Positions 37,229-46,655 of a DNA stretch of 64,000 nucleotides are shown one piece after another; position 1 is the stretch's first letter; each line of letters opens with the position of its first letter. Source of the DNA: Dyadobacter sp. MSC1_007 (lineage in GTDB: Bacteria > Bacteroidota > Bacteroidia > Cytophagales > Spirosomataceae); NCBI RefSeq assembly GCF_023667495.1, contig NZ_JAMOZL010000010.1, forward strand, positions 62,001 through 126,000, in the 5' to 3' direction. The translations under genes were made by a program, and so were the position numbers. The notes beneath the pieces were generated by a model that saw only the letters and a list, made by a program, of their open reading frames with translations, was not told where the DNA came from and did not search any database.

Positions 37229-38029
37229 ATGACAAAGACGATTTTTATTACTGGTGCTTCAACAGGCATCGGAAGGGCTACGGCCAAATTGTTTGCGGCC
37301 AAAGGCTGGAAGGTTATCGCGACCATGCGCAAGCCTGAAAATGAAACAGAACTCCATGCGCTGGATAATGTAGCGGTGCTGCCCCTCGACGTGACCAACC
37401 CGGCGCAAATCCGCGAAACCACGCACCAGGCGCTGGCTTTGGGCGATATTGATGTGGTATTAAATAATGCGGGCTATGGATTGTTCGGCGCATTAGAAGC
37501 GATGACCGACGAGCAGCTGGTACAGCAAATGGAAACTAATTTTTTCGGTGTCGTGCGTGTGACGCAGGCCTTTATTCCATATTTCCGTGAGCGGAAAGCC
37601 GGACTTTTTATCACTACCGGCTCATCGGCAGGGCTGATGGCTTTTCCGGTAAGCTCGATGTACGATGCCAGTAAATTTGCGCTGGAAGGCTGGGCGGAAA
37701 GCTTGTCTTATGAGCTCAGTGAGTTTGGAATTGGGATTAAAACCATTGAACCAGGACTGGTAGCGACAGAAATCGGTGCGAAGTCGGTGTTTGCCACACA
37801 CCCGGCTTATGAACCATTGACGAACAAATTCTTAGCCATGCTGGTGCCCGAAAAAGCCGCGACGACTTCCGAACAAATCGCTGAGGTGGTGTACGGCGCG
37901 GCTACCGATGGTACCAACACATTAAGATACGTCTGTGGCGACGATGCCAAAGAATGGTATGCGCAGCGCCTGGCTAAGGGCGACGAGGCTTTTCGGGAAA
38001 CGATTAAGCAGTTGTTAGCCACCGTCTAA
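37229..38029 (+). CDS. SDR family oxidoreductase (first SDR-AraC pair)
   Basis: 266 residues. IFITGASTGIGRATAKLFAA is the TGxxxGIG cofactor motif, MRKPEN follows beta-2, LNNAGYGLFGALEAM is the NNAG motif, Ser in ITTGSSAGL and YDASKFA (Y-x-x-S-K) are catalytic. The classical SDR subgroup resembles the short dehydrogenases paired with AraC genes that include the 60941 copy. The following AraC gene starts 60 bases later with a strong hairpin between them. Substrate unknown. Confidence 0.85.
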   Translation: MTKTIFITGASTGIGRATAKLFAAKGWKVIATMRKPENETELHALDNVAVLPLDVTNPAQIRETTHQALALGDIDVVLNNAGYGLFGALEAMTDEQLVQQMETNFFGVVRVTQAFIPYFRERKAGLFITTGSSAGLMAFPVSSMYDASKFALEGWAESLSYELSEFGIGIKTIEPGLVATEIGAKSVFATHPAYEPLTNKFLAMLVPEKAATTSEQIAEVVYGAATDGTNTLRYVCGDDAKEWYAQRLAKGDEAFRETIKQLLATV

Positions 38030-38040
38030 AATCAAACGGT

Positions 38041-38075
38041 CTGCCGGCGCGGGCTGGAACGATTTGCGCCGGCAG
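38041..38075 (+). promoter_or_regulatory. strong hairpin between SDR and AraC genes
   Basis: CTGCCGGCGC and GCGCCGGCAG form a perfect 10-bp GC-rich stem around a 15-base loop. It is followed by CCAATTATG, not a T-run, so it is more likely an operator or an mRNA-processing/attenuation structure than a simple terminator. It ends 15 bases before the AraC ATG at 38090. Confidence 0.55.
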
Positions 38076-38089
38076 CCAATTATGTGATT

Positions 38090-39007
38090 ATGAAAAGGGA
38101 ACATCTCAAACCGCGCGTATACCGCTCCATTGCCGAAATGCAGCGTGCATTCGGCCTTCCGCAACCTTTGCACCCGCTGATCAGCTTGCTCGATTTCAAC
38201 AAGGTGCGGATCACGGCCGAAATGCTGGCCGATACTTTTGCCATGGATTTTTATAACATCACCTACAACGAATCGCCGGGTTGCCGGATGCGGTATGGGC
38301 AAACCACCTACGATTTTCAGGTAGGCGGGATGTTTTTTTCCTCGCCGGGCCAGCCGCTGACGGGCATTCAAACGGCCGAAACGACCCTGGGATTTACCTT
38401 ACTGGTCCACCCTGATTTCCTGCGAAACTATCCACTGGGCGCCAAAATCAAGCATTATGGCTTTTTCTCTTACTCAGTGACCGAATCGCTGCATTTGTCG
38501 GACAAGGAAAAGTTGATCATCGAGGGCATTGCCGGCAACATCGGCGACGAGCTCGAAACTGCGATCGACGACCTGAGCCAGGACGTGCTGATTTCGCAGT
38601 TGGAGCTGATGCTGAATTACAGTCAGCGCTTTTACAAACGCCAGTTTATCACCCGCAAGTCGATCAACAACGCATTGCTGGAAAAGTTGGACCAATTGCT
38701 GAATAATTATTTCGACGACGAAACTGCATTGCTAAAAGGGCTGCCGAGCGTCCAGTATCTTTCCGAGGAACTACACGTTTCGCCCCGCTACCTGGGCGAC
38801 ATGCTCCGCGCATTGACCGGCCAGAATACGCAGCAGCACATTCACAATAAGCTGATCGAAAAAGCAAAGGAAGTGTTGACATTCAGTGATCTGACAGTAG
38901 GGGAGATAGCCTACCAGCTCGGTTTTGAGCACCCGCAGTCTTTTAGTAAGTTATTCAAATCAAAGACAAATATTTCTCCCCTGGAATTCAGAGCGAGCTT
39001 TAATTAA
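38090..39007 (+). CDS. AraC family transcriptional regulator (first SDR-AraC pair)
   Basis: 305 residues from ATG 38090 (a GTG at 38084 is also in frame). The N-terminal domain (about 1-185) is a cupin-like AraC sensor; the C-terminal HTH is VQYLSEELHVSPRYLGDMLR and VGEIAYQLGFEHPQSFSKLF, followed by NISPLEFR. The segment NYSQRFYKRQFITRKSINN is shared with the regulator at 61820 (YAQRFYKRQFINRTQL). It is probably the local controller of the preceding SDR. Confidence 0.85.
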   Translation: MKREHLKPRVYRSIAEMQRAFGLPQPLHPLISLLDFNKVRITAEMLADTFAMDFYNITYNESPGCRMRYGQTTYDFQVGGMFFSSPGQPLTGIQTAETTLGFTLLVHPDFLRNYPLGAKIKHYGFFSYSVTESLHLSDKEKLIIEGIAGNIGDELETAIDDLSQDVLISQLELMLNYSQRFYKRQFITRKSINNALLEKLDQLLNNYFDDETALLKGLPSVQYLSEELHVSPRYLGDMLRALTGQNTQQHIHNKLIEKAKEVLTFSDLTVGEIAYQLGFEHPQSFSKLFKSKTNISPLEFRASFN

Positions 39008-39113
39008 AAAAGGCAGTTGTGAATTTTGAGGATGATACGTTGTCGATCAGGTCAATGTGTTTTTAAAGTGACCGGTCATCAAATCGCTGACCGGTTTTAC
39101 CAGTTGTTGTGCC

Positions 39114-40613
39114 TTAATACGCGATTATATTTATATCGATTGACATTATTTTCTCGTAAGGATTAGCCAGGAATGATTTAACGATTGGTCGCATGGAATT
39201 GCCGATCACGCCGTGACCCTTGTTTTTAAGCAAGAAACGCTGACTATTGGGCATGTAATGGCTAATGCGGTCGATGTACAAGGGGCGGCAGGCGGGGTCA
39301 AGCTCGCCGTCTGCGAGAAGGGCCGGGACAGTGGAATAGTACGGCTGCTTGGTGTTTGGGCTGATGGGAGGTACTTTCCAGCAGTCGCACATTTCACGGT
39401 AAACGTCGTTGATATGGAAGCCTGCCAGATACGGGTAGATCTTGTCCAGATCTTGTCGAACTTTTTCGGAGTGATAGGCCGTCTGGTCGGCGCAGTATAC
39501 GGATAGCCGCATACCGTCCGGCGCACCGTTTCTACGGAAGAAGCCATCGAAATAGGGACGGATGTACAGTTGGTGGTTCCCCTTTGCCATATCTGTTATT
39601 ATGCGGGGCAGCTCCGTTCGGCCGGAGTCATCGTAGAGCTTGTCAAGGATGATGGTCAACAGCTCGTTTTTGGTGTATTTGATGCGGATGGAGTCTTTGG
39701 AGCCCGGTTCCAGGTACGGTAGTTCAAAAGTTTTGGTTGCGATGGAAGTGAAATACCGATGAAACAGGCTCCAAAGCCCACCGTAACGCTGCTGACTCGT
39801 GGAGTCCCTGTCAATATTTCCCAAATAGATGTGCAATGCCTCGATAAAATTCACCGGTTCGTCTTCATCGATAGGGACAAATGTCGGAAGCGGCGAATCC
39901 AGGATCAGCGAGCGGATGCGGCCAGGGTCACGTTGCAGTACGGCCGTCATCAGGCCACCGCTATATGATACCCCGAACAAGTTCACCGAATCGATCGCCA
40001 ATGCTTTCAGCAGGTCGTGAATGTCCGATACGGTTTCGTCGGTATTGTAGCCCGCCAGGTCGATGCCCCGCTTTTCCAGCGCAACCTTGTATTTTTTCAG
40101 GCCCACAATGGCCATGCTGTCTTTGTTCAGGTTGCGGCGGGTGGCTTCTTTGAGTGCTTTGTCGAGTTCGAATGTGCGCAGATAAGGCAATGCAAAACGC
40201 GTCCCGCGCTGCTCGAACACAATACAGTCCCTGTCTTCGATGAACGGGCTTTTGGCAAGTCCCGCTGCCATTCCCAGTGAACTTCCGCCCGGTCCGCCAG
40301 CCGTAAAAAGTACCGGGTCGCGGCGCTTGTCCGGGTTTTTGCTTTTGACGACGATGAACGGCAGTTTGATCGTCCGCGCGTTTTTCTTGGTGCGATTCTC
40401 TGGAACAAGCAGGTAGCCGCATTGCTTTTGGAAACTGCTATCCGGCAAGCTAGGGCCGGAAGTGTAAGATTGCTTCGCATTGTCGGGGACCGTTTTCAAA
40501 AAATCGGGATCAACACGAAAATCGCAGCTCGATTGCTCGATTTTGACGAACTGCGCAGAAAGACGGCTGGCGCAAAGGATAATGATGAGAAAAAGGATGG
40601 TCAGTTGAGGCAT
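39114..40613 (-). CDS. secreted alpha/beta hydrolase, S33/TAP-like peptidase family
   Basis: 499 residues. MPQLTILFLIIILCASRLSA is a signal peptide. The fold is that of tripeptidyl-aminopeptidase-like hydrolases: FTAGGPGGSSLG is the oxyanion region, IVFEQRGTRFA the family R-G-T motif, NLFGVSYSGGLM the nucleophile Ser, GELDPACRP the Asp, and NKGHGVIGN the His. CDCWKV and surrounding Cys may form disulfides. It diverges from the AraC gene at 40675 with 61 bases between, a usual layout for a regulator and its target. Confidence 0.82.
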   Translation of the reverse strand: MPQLTILFLIIILCASRLSAQFVKIEQSSCDFRVDPDFLKTVPDNAKQSYTSGPSLPDSSFQKQCGYLLVPENRTKKNARTIKLPFIVVKSKNPDKRRDPVLFTAGGPGGSSLGMAAGLAKSPFIEDRDCIVFEQRGTRFALPYLRTFELDKALKEATRRNLNKDSMAIVGLKKYKVALEKRGIDLAGYNTDETVSDIHDLLKALAIDSVNLFGVSYSGGLMTAVLQRDPGRIRSLILDSPLPTFVPIDEDEPVNFIEALHIYLGNIDRDSTSQQRYGGLWSLFHRYFTSIATKTFELPYLEPGSKDSIRIKYTKNELLTIILDKLYDDSGRTELPRIITDMAKGNHQLYIRPYFDGFFRRNGAPDGMRLSVYCADQTAYHSEKVRQDLDKIYPYLAGFHINDVYREMCDCWKVPPISPNTKQPYYSTVPALLADGELDPACRPLYIDRISHYMPNSQRFLLKNKGHGVIGNSMRPIVKSFLANPYEKIMSIDINIIAY

Positions 40614-40674
40614 ATAATTTTTTTTTCAAATTTAGATAGCTGTCAGTATCTTCGTCAAGGTAAAAATCGGACAA

Positions 40675-41451
40675 TTGAAAGAGATATTCGACCCAATCCG
40701 GGATCACTACACATTCGCCCAGCCTTGCGGCGAGCTTGCAAACCATATCGATTTTTTCTCCGAATCCATTGTCAACGACAGTGAGTTTACAGTCGAAATG
40801 TTCCCCAGCTGGACACCGACGATGTATATTAATCTCGGCAATCCTTACCGGATTTCGCTGCACACGTCCACGTGGGACGTACACGCCGATACGGATATTC
40901 TCGTCCTTCGGGACCTACCGACCACACGTTATAACCTGCCCGGCGACAGGATTTTCACGATCAAATTTCACCCCGGCGGATTGGAGGCCATTCTCGGGAT
41001 ATCCCAGGTTCAGCTCAAAGGAAAGCTCGTTCCGCTGCATCAAATATTGCCAGCAAGCGTGATTGGCCAACTGAAAGACAGCTCCACTTTCGCCGCCCGC
41101 AAACAGGTTGCAGAAACATTTTTTCTCGAAAAGCATCAAAAAAGGGAAAGTGACCATTATCTGACTTTTGTGCAGGATTTGACGGACACCTATCATCAAA
41201 CACATTTTCAACTCAACGTGAGCCAGCTTGCCGAACACCATTTTGTTACTTCGAAGAGCGTCAACCGATACTTTCACCGCGTCATAGGCATTAATCCCAA
41301 GGGTTATTTCTCGATACTCCGGGCCAGGACCGCACTCACAGCTTATGCCGCAAGCCAGGAATTTGACCCATGTGCATTTGGCTATCACGACAGCAGCCAT
41401 TTTTATAAGGAAGCGGTGAAATTCATGCGTACCCATTTATCAAGCATTTAA
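40675..41451 (+). CDS. AraC family transcriptional regulator
   Basis: 258 residues. The start is a TTG (40675); no ATG lies close upstream in frame. The N-terminal domain is the DUF6597 type seen in many Bacteroidota AraC proteins (AQPCGELANHIDFFSESIVN, FTIKFHPGGLEAIL). The HTH is LNVSQLAEHHFVTSKSVNRY and GYHDSSHFYKEAVKFM; the second helix pair is shorter than usual. It diverges from the secreted hydrolase and probably controls it. A hairpin follows the stop. Confidence 0.8.
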   Translation: MKEIFDPIRDHYTFAQPCGELANHIDFFSESIVNDSEFTVEMFPSWTPTMYINLGNPYRISLHTSTWDVHADTDILVLRDLPTTRYNLPGDRIFTIKFHPGGLEAILGISQVQLKGKLVPLHQILPASVIGQLKDSSTFAARKQVAETFFLEKHQKRESDHYLTFVQDLTDTYHQTHFQLNVSQLAEHHFVTSKSVNRYFHRVIGINPKGYFSILRARTALTAYAASQEFDPCAFGYHDSSHFYKEAVKFMRTHLSSI

Positions 41452-41456
41452 TATAA

Positions 41457-41477
41457 CTCTGAGACGATTACTCAGAG
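41457..41477 (+). terminator. hairpin after the AraC gene
   Basis: CTCTGAG-ACGATTA-CTCAGAG is a perfect 7-bp inverted repeat six bases past the stop at 41451. There is no T-run, so the terminator call is tentative. The rest of 41478-41820 holds no gene or signal I can support. Confidence 0.45.
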
Positions 41478-41820
41478 CAACCTATCTGGAGTGGCATTTG
41501 CGATCACTTGAAAGAAAGGAAATTACTACCGACTTTGGCGTCATTCTTTGCGAATTACATAAAAGTCGGCTAATCACAACCTACCTCTCTGAGAAATGGT
41601 GTGGAACCTGACGATTAGCTCTCATAGAGAAACCCAAGAAAATTTTCAGGAAGCTGTTTGCCTTAATGACAAGGACCTTTGTGGCATATTTACTACAAGG
41701 AATCTCTTTTCGATTAGCGAAACCATAGGTAACTATTTCATACCTTTTACGGGTTGTAAGAAATTGCAAACGAACGCTTTAAACCGGGACGCATCTGGCC
41801 TTTAACATTAACTGAAACGT

Positions 41821-44469
41821 ATGAAGCAGAAACTTTTACTCTTATCTTTCCTTGCCTGGCTGCTATCCTTGACGCTGCTCACAGGCCCGCCAGCGGTCAA
41901 CCAGTCCACTGCAACATTTCAGCGATCTCCACCCAGTGGGTTATTAGAACGCAAACCGCAAAAAGCAATCGACATCCAGGGGTTAAAACAAAGCACCTGG
42001 TATTCGACTGCCATGAAAAACATGCAGGAAGGCGAGTACCATTTTAATAAGGTAGCCAATAGCGATACTTATAGCACCCCTAACCGGAAAAACAACCTCC
42101 GGTTTTACTATGATGAAAGCGGCTTTACCGTCCAGCCCCGCGTGACCCAGATACCCGTAGGCGATAAGGATCTGACTACCCCGCCGGATGAAATCAAATA
42201 CAAAACCCTGCCTGACTGGAAAATTGCCTTCAACCTGGATAAAAAGCAGATAGGTAAAGGCACCTGGCAGATTGCCGGAAATAAGGCTGAATATCAAACA
42301 GACAATATCACCGTGCAGTATATCAACAACATGGAAGGTATGCGGCAAAACTTTATTGTTCAAAAACCTCTGTCGGAAGAGGGAACCCTGAAACTGAATT
42401 TCAGCGTAGAAACTACATTGAAACAGCGGCTAAGCAGTGACCGGCTACAATTTGTACACGAAAAGAGGGGCGTGGTTTTAAACTACGAACAATTAATGGT
42501 CTGGGATGCCAATGGCAAAGTGCTCGCCGCAGCTTTTGAAAAGAATAACAGTTCTTACGCCATCCAGGTGAATACGGCGGATGCAGTGTACCCCATCACC
42601 ATTGACCCGATCAGCACTGCGGCCGCTGCTATGATTGAAAGCAATCAAGCGAATGCAGACTTTGGCTATTCGGTAGCCAGCGCGGGAGATGTCAACGGTG
42701 ATGGCTACGGCGATGTCATCGTGGGGGCCCCCTACTATGAGGGCGGCATGAGAGACGAAGGTGCCGCCTTCGTTTATCATGGTTCAGCCACAGGGATCAG
42801 CACCACTGCTGCGGCCATGGTGGAAAGCAACCAGATAGATGGTTTAATGGGACGCTCGGTTGCCAGTGCCGGGGATGTGAACCGGGATGGATATGGTGAT
42901 GTGATTGTAGGGATTTGGCAGCTGGAAAACGGCGAGAACAGCGAGGGGGGCTTCCATATTTATCATGGTTCAGCGGCCGGGATGAATACAACCGCTGCGG
43001 CCGTGGTCGAAAGCAACCAGGAATATGCTTATATGGGCTATTCGCTAGCCAGTGCAGGAGATGTGAACGCAGATGGGTATAGCGATGTCATCGTAGGCGC
43101 TCGTCTATTTGACAATGGCGAAGACGGTGAAGGTGCCGCCTTTATTTATCATGGTTCAGCGACTGGGATCAATACAACTGCTGCGGCCATGGTCGAAGGC
43201 AACCAAACCTTCGCAGTACTAGGCATATCCGTAGCCAGCGCAGGGGATGTCAACAGCGACGGGTACAGTGATGTCATCGTTGGCGCAGACCTATACGATA
43301 ATGGCGAAACCGACGAAGGGGCCGCATTTGTCTACCATGGCTCTGCCACAGGGATCAATACAACCGCTGCCGCCATGGTAGAAAGTAACCAGCAAGCAGC
43401 ACAGATGGGTTTTTCCGTGGCCAGTGCAGGGGATGTGGACGGTGACGGGTACAGCGATATCATCGTAGGAGTTTTTCGGTACGATAATAGTGAAACCGAA
43501 GAAGGGGCCGCCTTTGTTTATCACGGTTCGGCAACAGGTATCAATACCACTGCAACGGCTGTGATCGAAAGTAACATTTTGAATGCAAATATGGGCATTT
43601 CCGTCGCTGGCGCAGGGGATATCAACGGGGATGGGTACAGCGATATCATCGTGGGGGCTAATCAATACAGCAATGGCGAAGCTGAGGAAGGTGCCGCCTT
43701 TATCTATCACGGCTCAGCGACAGGGATCAACACCATAGCAACCGACGCAATAGAAAGCAACCAGGCGAATGCTTATATGGGCTACTCGGTAGCCAGTGCA
43801 GGGGATGTGAACGGAGATGGGTATAGCGATATTATCGTGGGGGCTATGAGATACGACAATGGTGAGAGAAATGAAGGAGCCGCTTTTATTTTTCATGGCT
43901 CGTCGGCCGGTTTGCCGGTAGACCTGATCTCCTTTAAAGTCGGATGGCAAGAGCAGGGAAAGTCCGCGCGAGTGAACTTTGTGACCGAGAATGAAAGCGA
44001 GATCTGCTGTTATGAAATCGAAAAAAGCGACAACGGGTTTCATTTCAATGTAATCGGTCACTTGGATGCCGGAAACTACCCTGACCTACATATGTACAAT
44101 TTTATCGATCTTCATGCCAGCGGCAAAAGGCAGTATTACCGCCTAAAGACCATCCATGCTACGGGTGAGATTGATCACAGCCGGATCGTTTTATTGCAGG
44201 ATAAGACTGTGACCGAGATCCTGGTATTTCCTAACCCGACCGCCGACGTATTGCAACTGCAACTCAACAAGGCGTATAGCAATGTCCGGGTGCAGGTTGT
44301 AAACAGCGCGGGACGGATGGTCAAGCAGCTTACTGCCAGCTCGGATGCCAATCAAACGATTAAAATACCAGTTGGCAACCTGATCACGGGCACCTACTTT
44401 CTGTATGTGCAAACGGTTGGGCAGACATCCGGCCAGGAAAAACAGGCACTGCAATTTATCAAGCAATGA
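41821..44469 (+). CDS. secreted seven-bladed FG-GAP beta-propeller protein with T9SS sorting domain
   Basis: 882 residues with a signal peptide (residues 1-24). Residues 60-260 form an N-terminal domain of unknown type. Then come seven FG-GAP repeats with the calcium-binding core DVNGDGYSDVIVG; the repeat starts (SVASAGDV) fall at 42671, 42857, 43043, 43229, 43415, 43601 and 43787, an exact 186-base period. Copy 6 has GAGDINGDGY and copy 2 has NRDGY. A beta domain (VDLISFKVGWQEQGKSARVN) and a type A T9SS signal (VFPNPTADVLQLQ) close the protein. It resembles an integrin-alpha propeller and is probably a calcium-dependent surface adhesin. Confidence 0.88.
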   Translation: MKQKLLLLSFLAWLLSLTLLTGPPAVNQSTATFQRSPPSGLLERKPQKAIDIQGLKQSTWYSTAMKNMQEGEYHFNKVANSDTYSTPNRKNNLRFYYDESGFTVQPRVTQIPVGDKDLTTPPDEIKYKTLPDWKIAFNLDKKQIGKGTWQIAGNKAEYQTDNITVQYINNMEGMRQNFIVQKPLSEEGTLKLNFSVETTLKQRLSSDRLQFVHEKRGVVLNYEQLMVWDANGKVLAAAFEKNNSSYAIQVNTADAVYPITIDPISTAAAAMIESNQANADFGYSVASAGDVNGDGYGDVIVGAPYYEGGMRDEGAAFVYHGSATGISTTAAAMVESNQIDGLMGRSVASAGDVNRDGYGDVIVGIWQLENGENSEGGFHIYHGSAAGMNTTAAAVVESNQEYAYMGYSLASAGDVNADGYSDVIVGARLFDNGEDGEGAAFIYHGSATGINTTAAAMVEGNQTFAVLGISVASAGDVNSDGYSDVIVGADLYDNGETDEGAAFVYHGSATGINTTAAAMVESNQQAAQMGFSVASAGDVDGDGYSDIIVGVFRYDNSETEEGAAFVYHGSATGINTTATAVIESNILNANMGISVAGAGDINGDGYSDIIVGANQYSNGEAEEGAAFIYHGSATGINTIATDAIESNQANAYMGYSVASAGDVNGDGYSDIIVGAMRYDNGERNEGAAFIFHGSSAGLPVDLISFKVGWQEQGKSARVNFVTENESEICCYEIEKSDNGFHFNVIGHLDAGNYPDLHMYNFIDLHASGKRQYYRLKTIHATGEIDHSRIVLLQDKTVTEILVFPNPTADVLQLQLNKAYSNVRVQVVNSAGRMVKQLTASSDANQTIKIPVGNLITGTYFLYVQTVGQTSGQEKQALQFIKQ

Positions 44470-44475
44470 CGAAGG

Positions 44476-44515
44476 GCTGTAAGCCGTGGCAATGGCTACT
44501 GCTTACAGCTTTTTG
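44476..44515 (+). terminator. Rho-independent terminator of the FG-GAP gene
   Basis: GCTGTAAGC and GCTTACAGC form a perfect 9-bp stem, followed by TTTTTG, seven bases past the stop. Confidence 0.8.
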
Positions 44516-44631
44516 ATATTAGATAGCTCAAAGCGGCTTCATAAAAAGCTGCATTTTGACGTGCGGAACCTTTTAGCAGTGCTCAATCGGAGCAGAACAC
44601 CTCTCAATTGTAGCCCTCAAATCACAGTGAC

Positions 44632-44970
44632 CTAAGCATATTTGTTTTTTAGAAAAACCACTAAATCTGCTTCAAGCTTTTTTAACGAAGAATACGACGC
44701 TGCACTAATGATACCTGAATAGAGCACATCTAATAAGCTTATTAGTACATTGGGAGAATGTGCATGCACTGTTATCTGATTTCCACTTTTAGAGATTTGT
44801 GCACCGACAAACTCGGATTTCCGAACAATAACGCTTTTGCTGTTACCTAAGCCAAAAAAGCTGTACGAGTATTTGGAAGAAAATTCCTGCTCGAGAGTTT
44901 GTGCAATTTCCTCGTTTGATGGGTCTTGCTCTATCGCGATAACTTTCATAACTAGGTCAGTTAGATTCAT
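44632..44970 (-). CDS. hypothetical small protein
   Basis: 112 residues from the ATG at 44970 (MNLTDLVMKVIAIEQDPSNE); a longer frame to 45003 adds a poor extension. The sequence is a plausible small alpha/beta protein: EEIAQTLEQEFSSKYSYSFF, a central KSVIVRKSEFVGAQISKSGN, and a helical tail LKKLEADLVVFLKNKYA. No signal peptide or known motif. I do not recognise it; it could be an immunity- or effector-associated small protein, but nothing shows that. Confidence 0.5.
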   Translation of the reverse strand: MNLTDLVMKVIAIEQDPSNEEIAQTLEQEFSSKYSYSFFGLGNSKSVIVRKSEFVGAQISKSGNQITVHAHSPNVLISLLDVLYSGIISAASYSSLKKLEADLVVFLKNKYA

Positions 44971-45750
44971 TATACTTGGCAAAAGGTCGAAAAAGAATAG
45001 CAAATATCAAAGCCACCCCAAGTTTAATACCACAACTCGCTGGTACGCGCAGATCTGGAACAAGTGGGGAAGAGCATACCGAGCTCTGCCGTCTCAACCG
45101 TTGGTACTTCAAGCGTCGCTTAATGCGGTATCTATTTCTTGAATCAGAAGGAAATTTTGTTTGCACAGCGTTTTGGATCTTTTGGATGTCAAAACTGGTC
45201 AAACTATCAATTAACCATCACATAAGGAAACTGCGTCTACGGGGCGTGTGGGGCATTTGTCGCATCAAAAAATGCCTATCTATCACATAACCATCACATA
45301 AGAAAATTTCGTTTGGGTGTCGCGTCGCTTACCATTTAGGTCCTACGCACATTTGCGGCCTGTGGGCAAAAGTGACAGTAATTGATACGATAGCGGAGGG
45401 ATACAAAGATAGTATTGATTTTGATCTCCATCGGTTCATTGTTAGGGCAAAGTCAGTTACATATCGCGGTTTACTGGCAGTGGATTTCTTTTAACATAAG
45501 ATAACCTATAAAAATACCATATGAATTTAAACAAATCGTGCCCGATTGAATCGGTTCCCCTTGCGAAATTTCATCCTGCAATTTAGATTTGCAGTTATGA
45601 GGATGACTCCAACACTCTAATATTTCTTCCCGCGTCGCATCAGACGTGCTACCTCGGTGACGAGGGAATGATTCATTGTACATTTCTATTTGTTAAAAAA
45701 CGATCAGACTTGGCCTGAACGCCTTGCTTTGATCCAGATCAAACAGTGTT
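44971..45750. other. 780-base stretch without a convincing gene
   Basis: Short overlapping frames exist on both strands (for example minus 45471-45683, ending LMLKEIHCQ) but none has family features. ATCACATAA occurs three times (45217-45225, 45282-45290, 45293-45301), and GGCATTT (45252-45258) with AAATGCC (45270-45276) forms a small inverted repeat between the first two copies. Confidence 0.4.
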
Positions 45751-46518
45751 ATGGAAGAAATATTGAATAGCAACCAAATTGAAAATTTCATAAATAAGGG
45801 CTTTGTATGCCTTGAAAACGCTTTTTCACAGGAAGTTGCGGCCGCAGCCCGCGACATTTTGTGGCAGGATCTCGGCATGGATCGCAACGATCCGGGAAGC
45901 TGGAAGAAGCCGGTTGTGCGGCTGGGCATGTATTCCCAGGCGCCATTTGTTGAATCCGCGAACACGAAGGTGTTGCATTGTGCTTATGATCAGCTTGTTG
46001 GAGCAAATAATTGGCTCCCATGCTACGCGATGGGTACTTTTCCGGTACGCTTTCCTTCTCATGAAGATCCGGGTGACACTGGCTGGCATGTGGATGCTAG
46101 CTTTCCCGGCAGCGATCCTGGGAATTTCTTTGAATGGCGCATTAATGTGAATTCTAAGGGGCGTGGATTGCTTATGCTATTTCTGTACTCGGATGTTGGA
46201 GAGCTCGATGCGCCAACCCGAATCCGGGTCGGCTCTCACCTGGATATTACGCGTTTGTTACTTCCAAAAGGCGAGGAAGGTCTAAGCTTCATGGAAGTGG
46301 CCGGTGAGCTGGAAAAACTTCCAGCCCGTGAAGAGGTTTTGGCTACAGGCCAGGCCGGGACGGTGTATCTGTGTCATCCATTCCTGGCGCATGCAGCGCA
46401 GCCACATCAGGGCCAGAATCCAAAGTTTATGGCACAACCGCCTCTGTTATTGCGGCACGATTTGTATATCAACGGCCACAGTCCGGTAGAAAGGGCCATT
46501 AGGCTGGCGATTTCGTAG
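45751..46518 (+). CDS. phytanoyl-CoA dioxygenase (PhyH) family Fe(II)/2-oxoglutarate oxygenase
   Basis: 255 residues, cytosolic. The iron site is readable: His-x-Asp in TGWHVDASFPG and the distal His in LCHPFLAHAAQPHQGQNP, with the arginine-containing region after it for 2-oxoglutarate. The N-terminal part (QIENFINKGFVCLENAFSQE) matches PhyH proteins. The substrate is unknown; bacterial PhyH proteins hydroxylate diverse small molecules. It is monocistronic, about 140 bases before a strong terminator. Confidence 0.82.
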   Translation: MEEILNSNQIENFINKGFVCLENAFSQEVAAAARDILWQDLGMDRNDPGSWKKPVVRLGMYSQAPFVESANTKVLHCAYDQLVGANNWLPCYAMGTFPVRFPSHEDPGDTGWHVDASFPGSDPGNFFEWRINVNSKGRGLLMLFLYSDVGELDAPTRIRVGSHLDITRLLLPKGEEGLSFMEVAGELEKLPAREEVLATGQAGTVYLCHPFLAHAAQPHQGQNPKFMAQPPLLLRHDLYINGHSPVERAIRLAIS

Positions 46519-46655
46519 ATCTGCCGCATAGAGCCGAATTTGAAGCTTTATTTGGCTTCGCTGGTGAAACGAAAAAAACTGGCAGTACAAATGACTCACC
46601 GAATGACGCACCAGAATATTGGGCATTTCTGAACATTTTGGTGTTTTTTCTAAAA

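Noticed and set aside
42660..43910. The regular 186-base repeats as a CRISPR-like or satellite array.
   Set aside because: They lie in one open frame and encode the blades of an FG-GAP propeller.
44976..45290. Plus-strand 104-codon and minus-strand 81-codon frames in the gap upstream of PhyH.
   Set aside because: They overlap each other and the small gene at 44632-44970, and neither has a signal peptide, domain or idiomatic composition.
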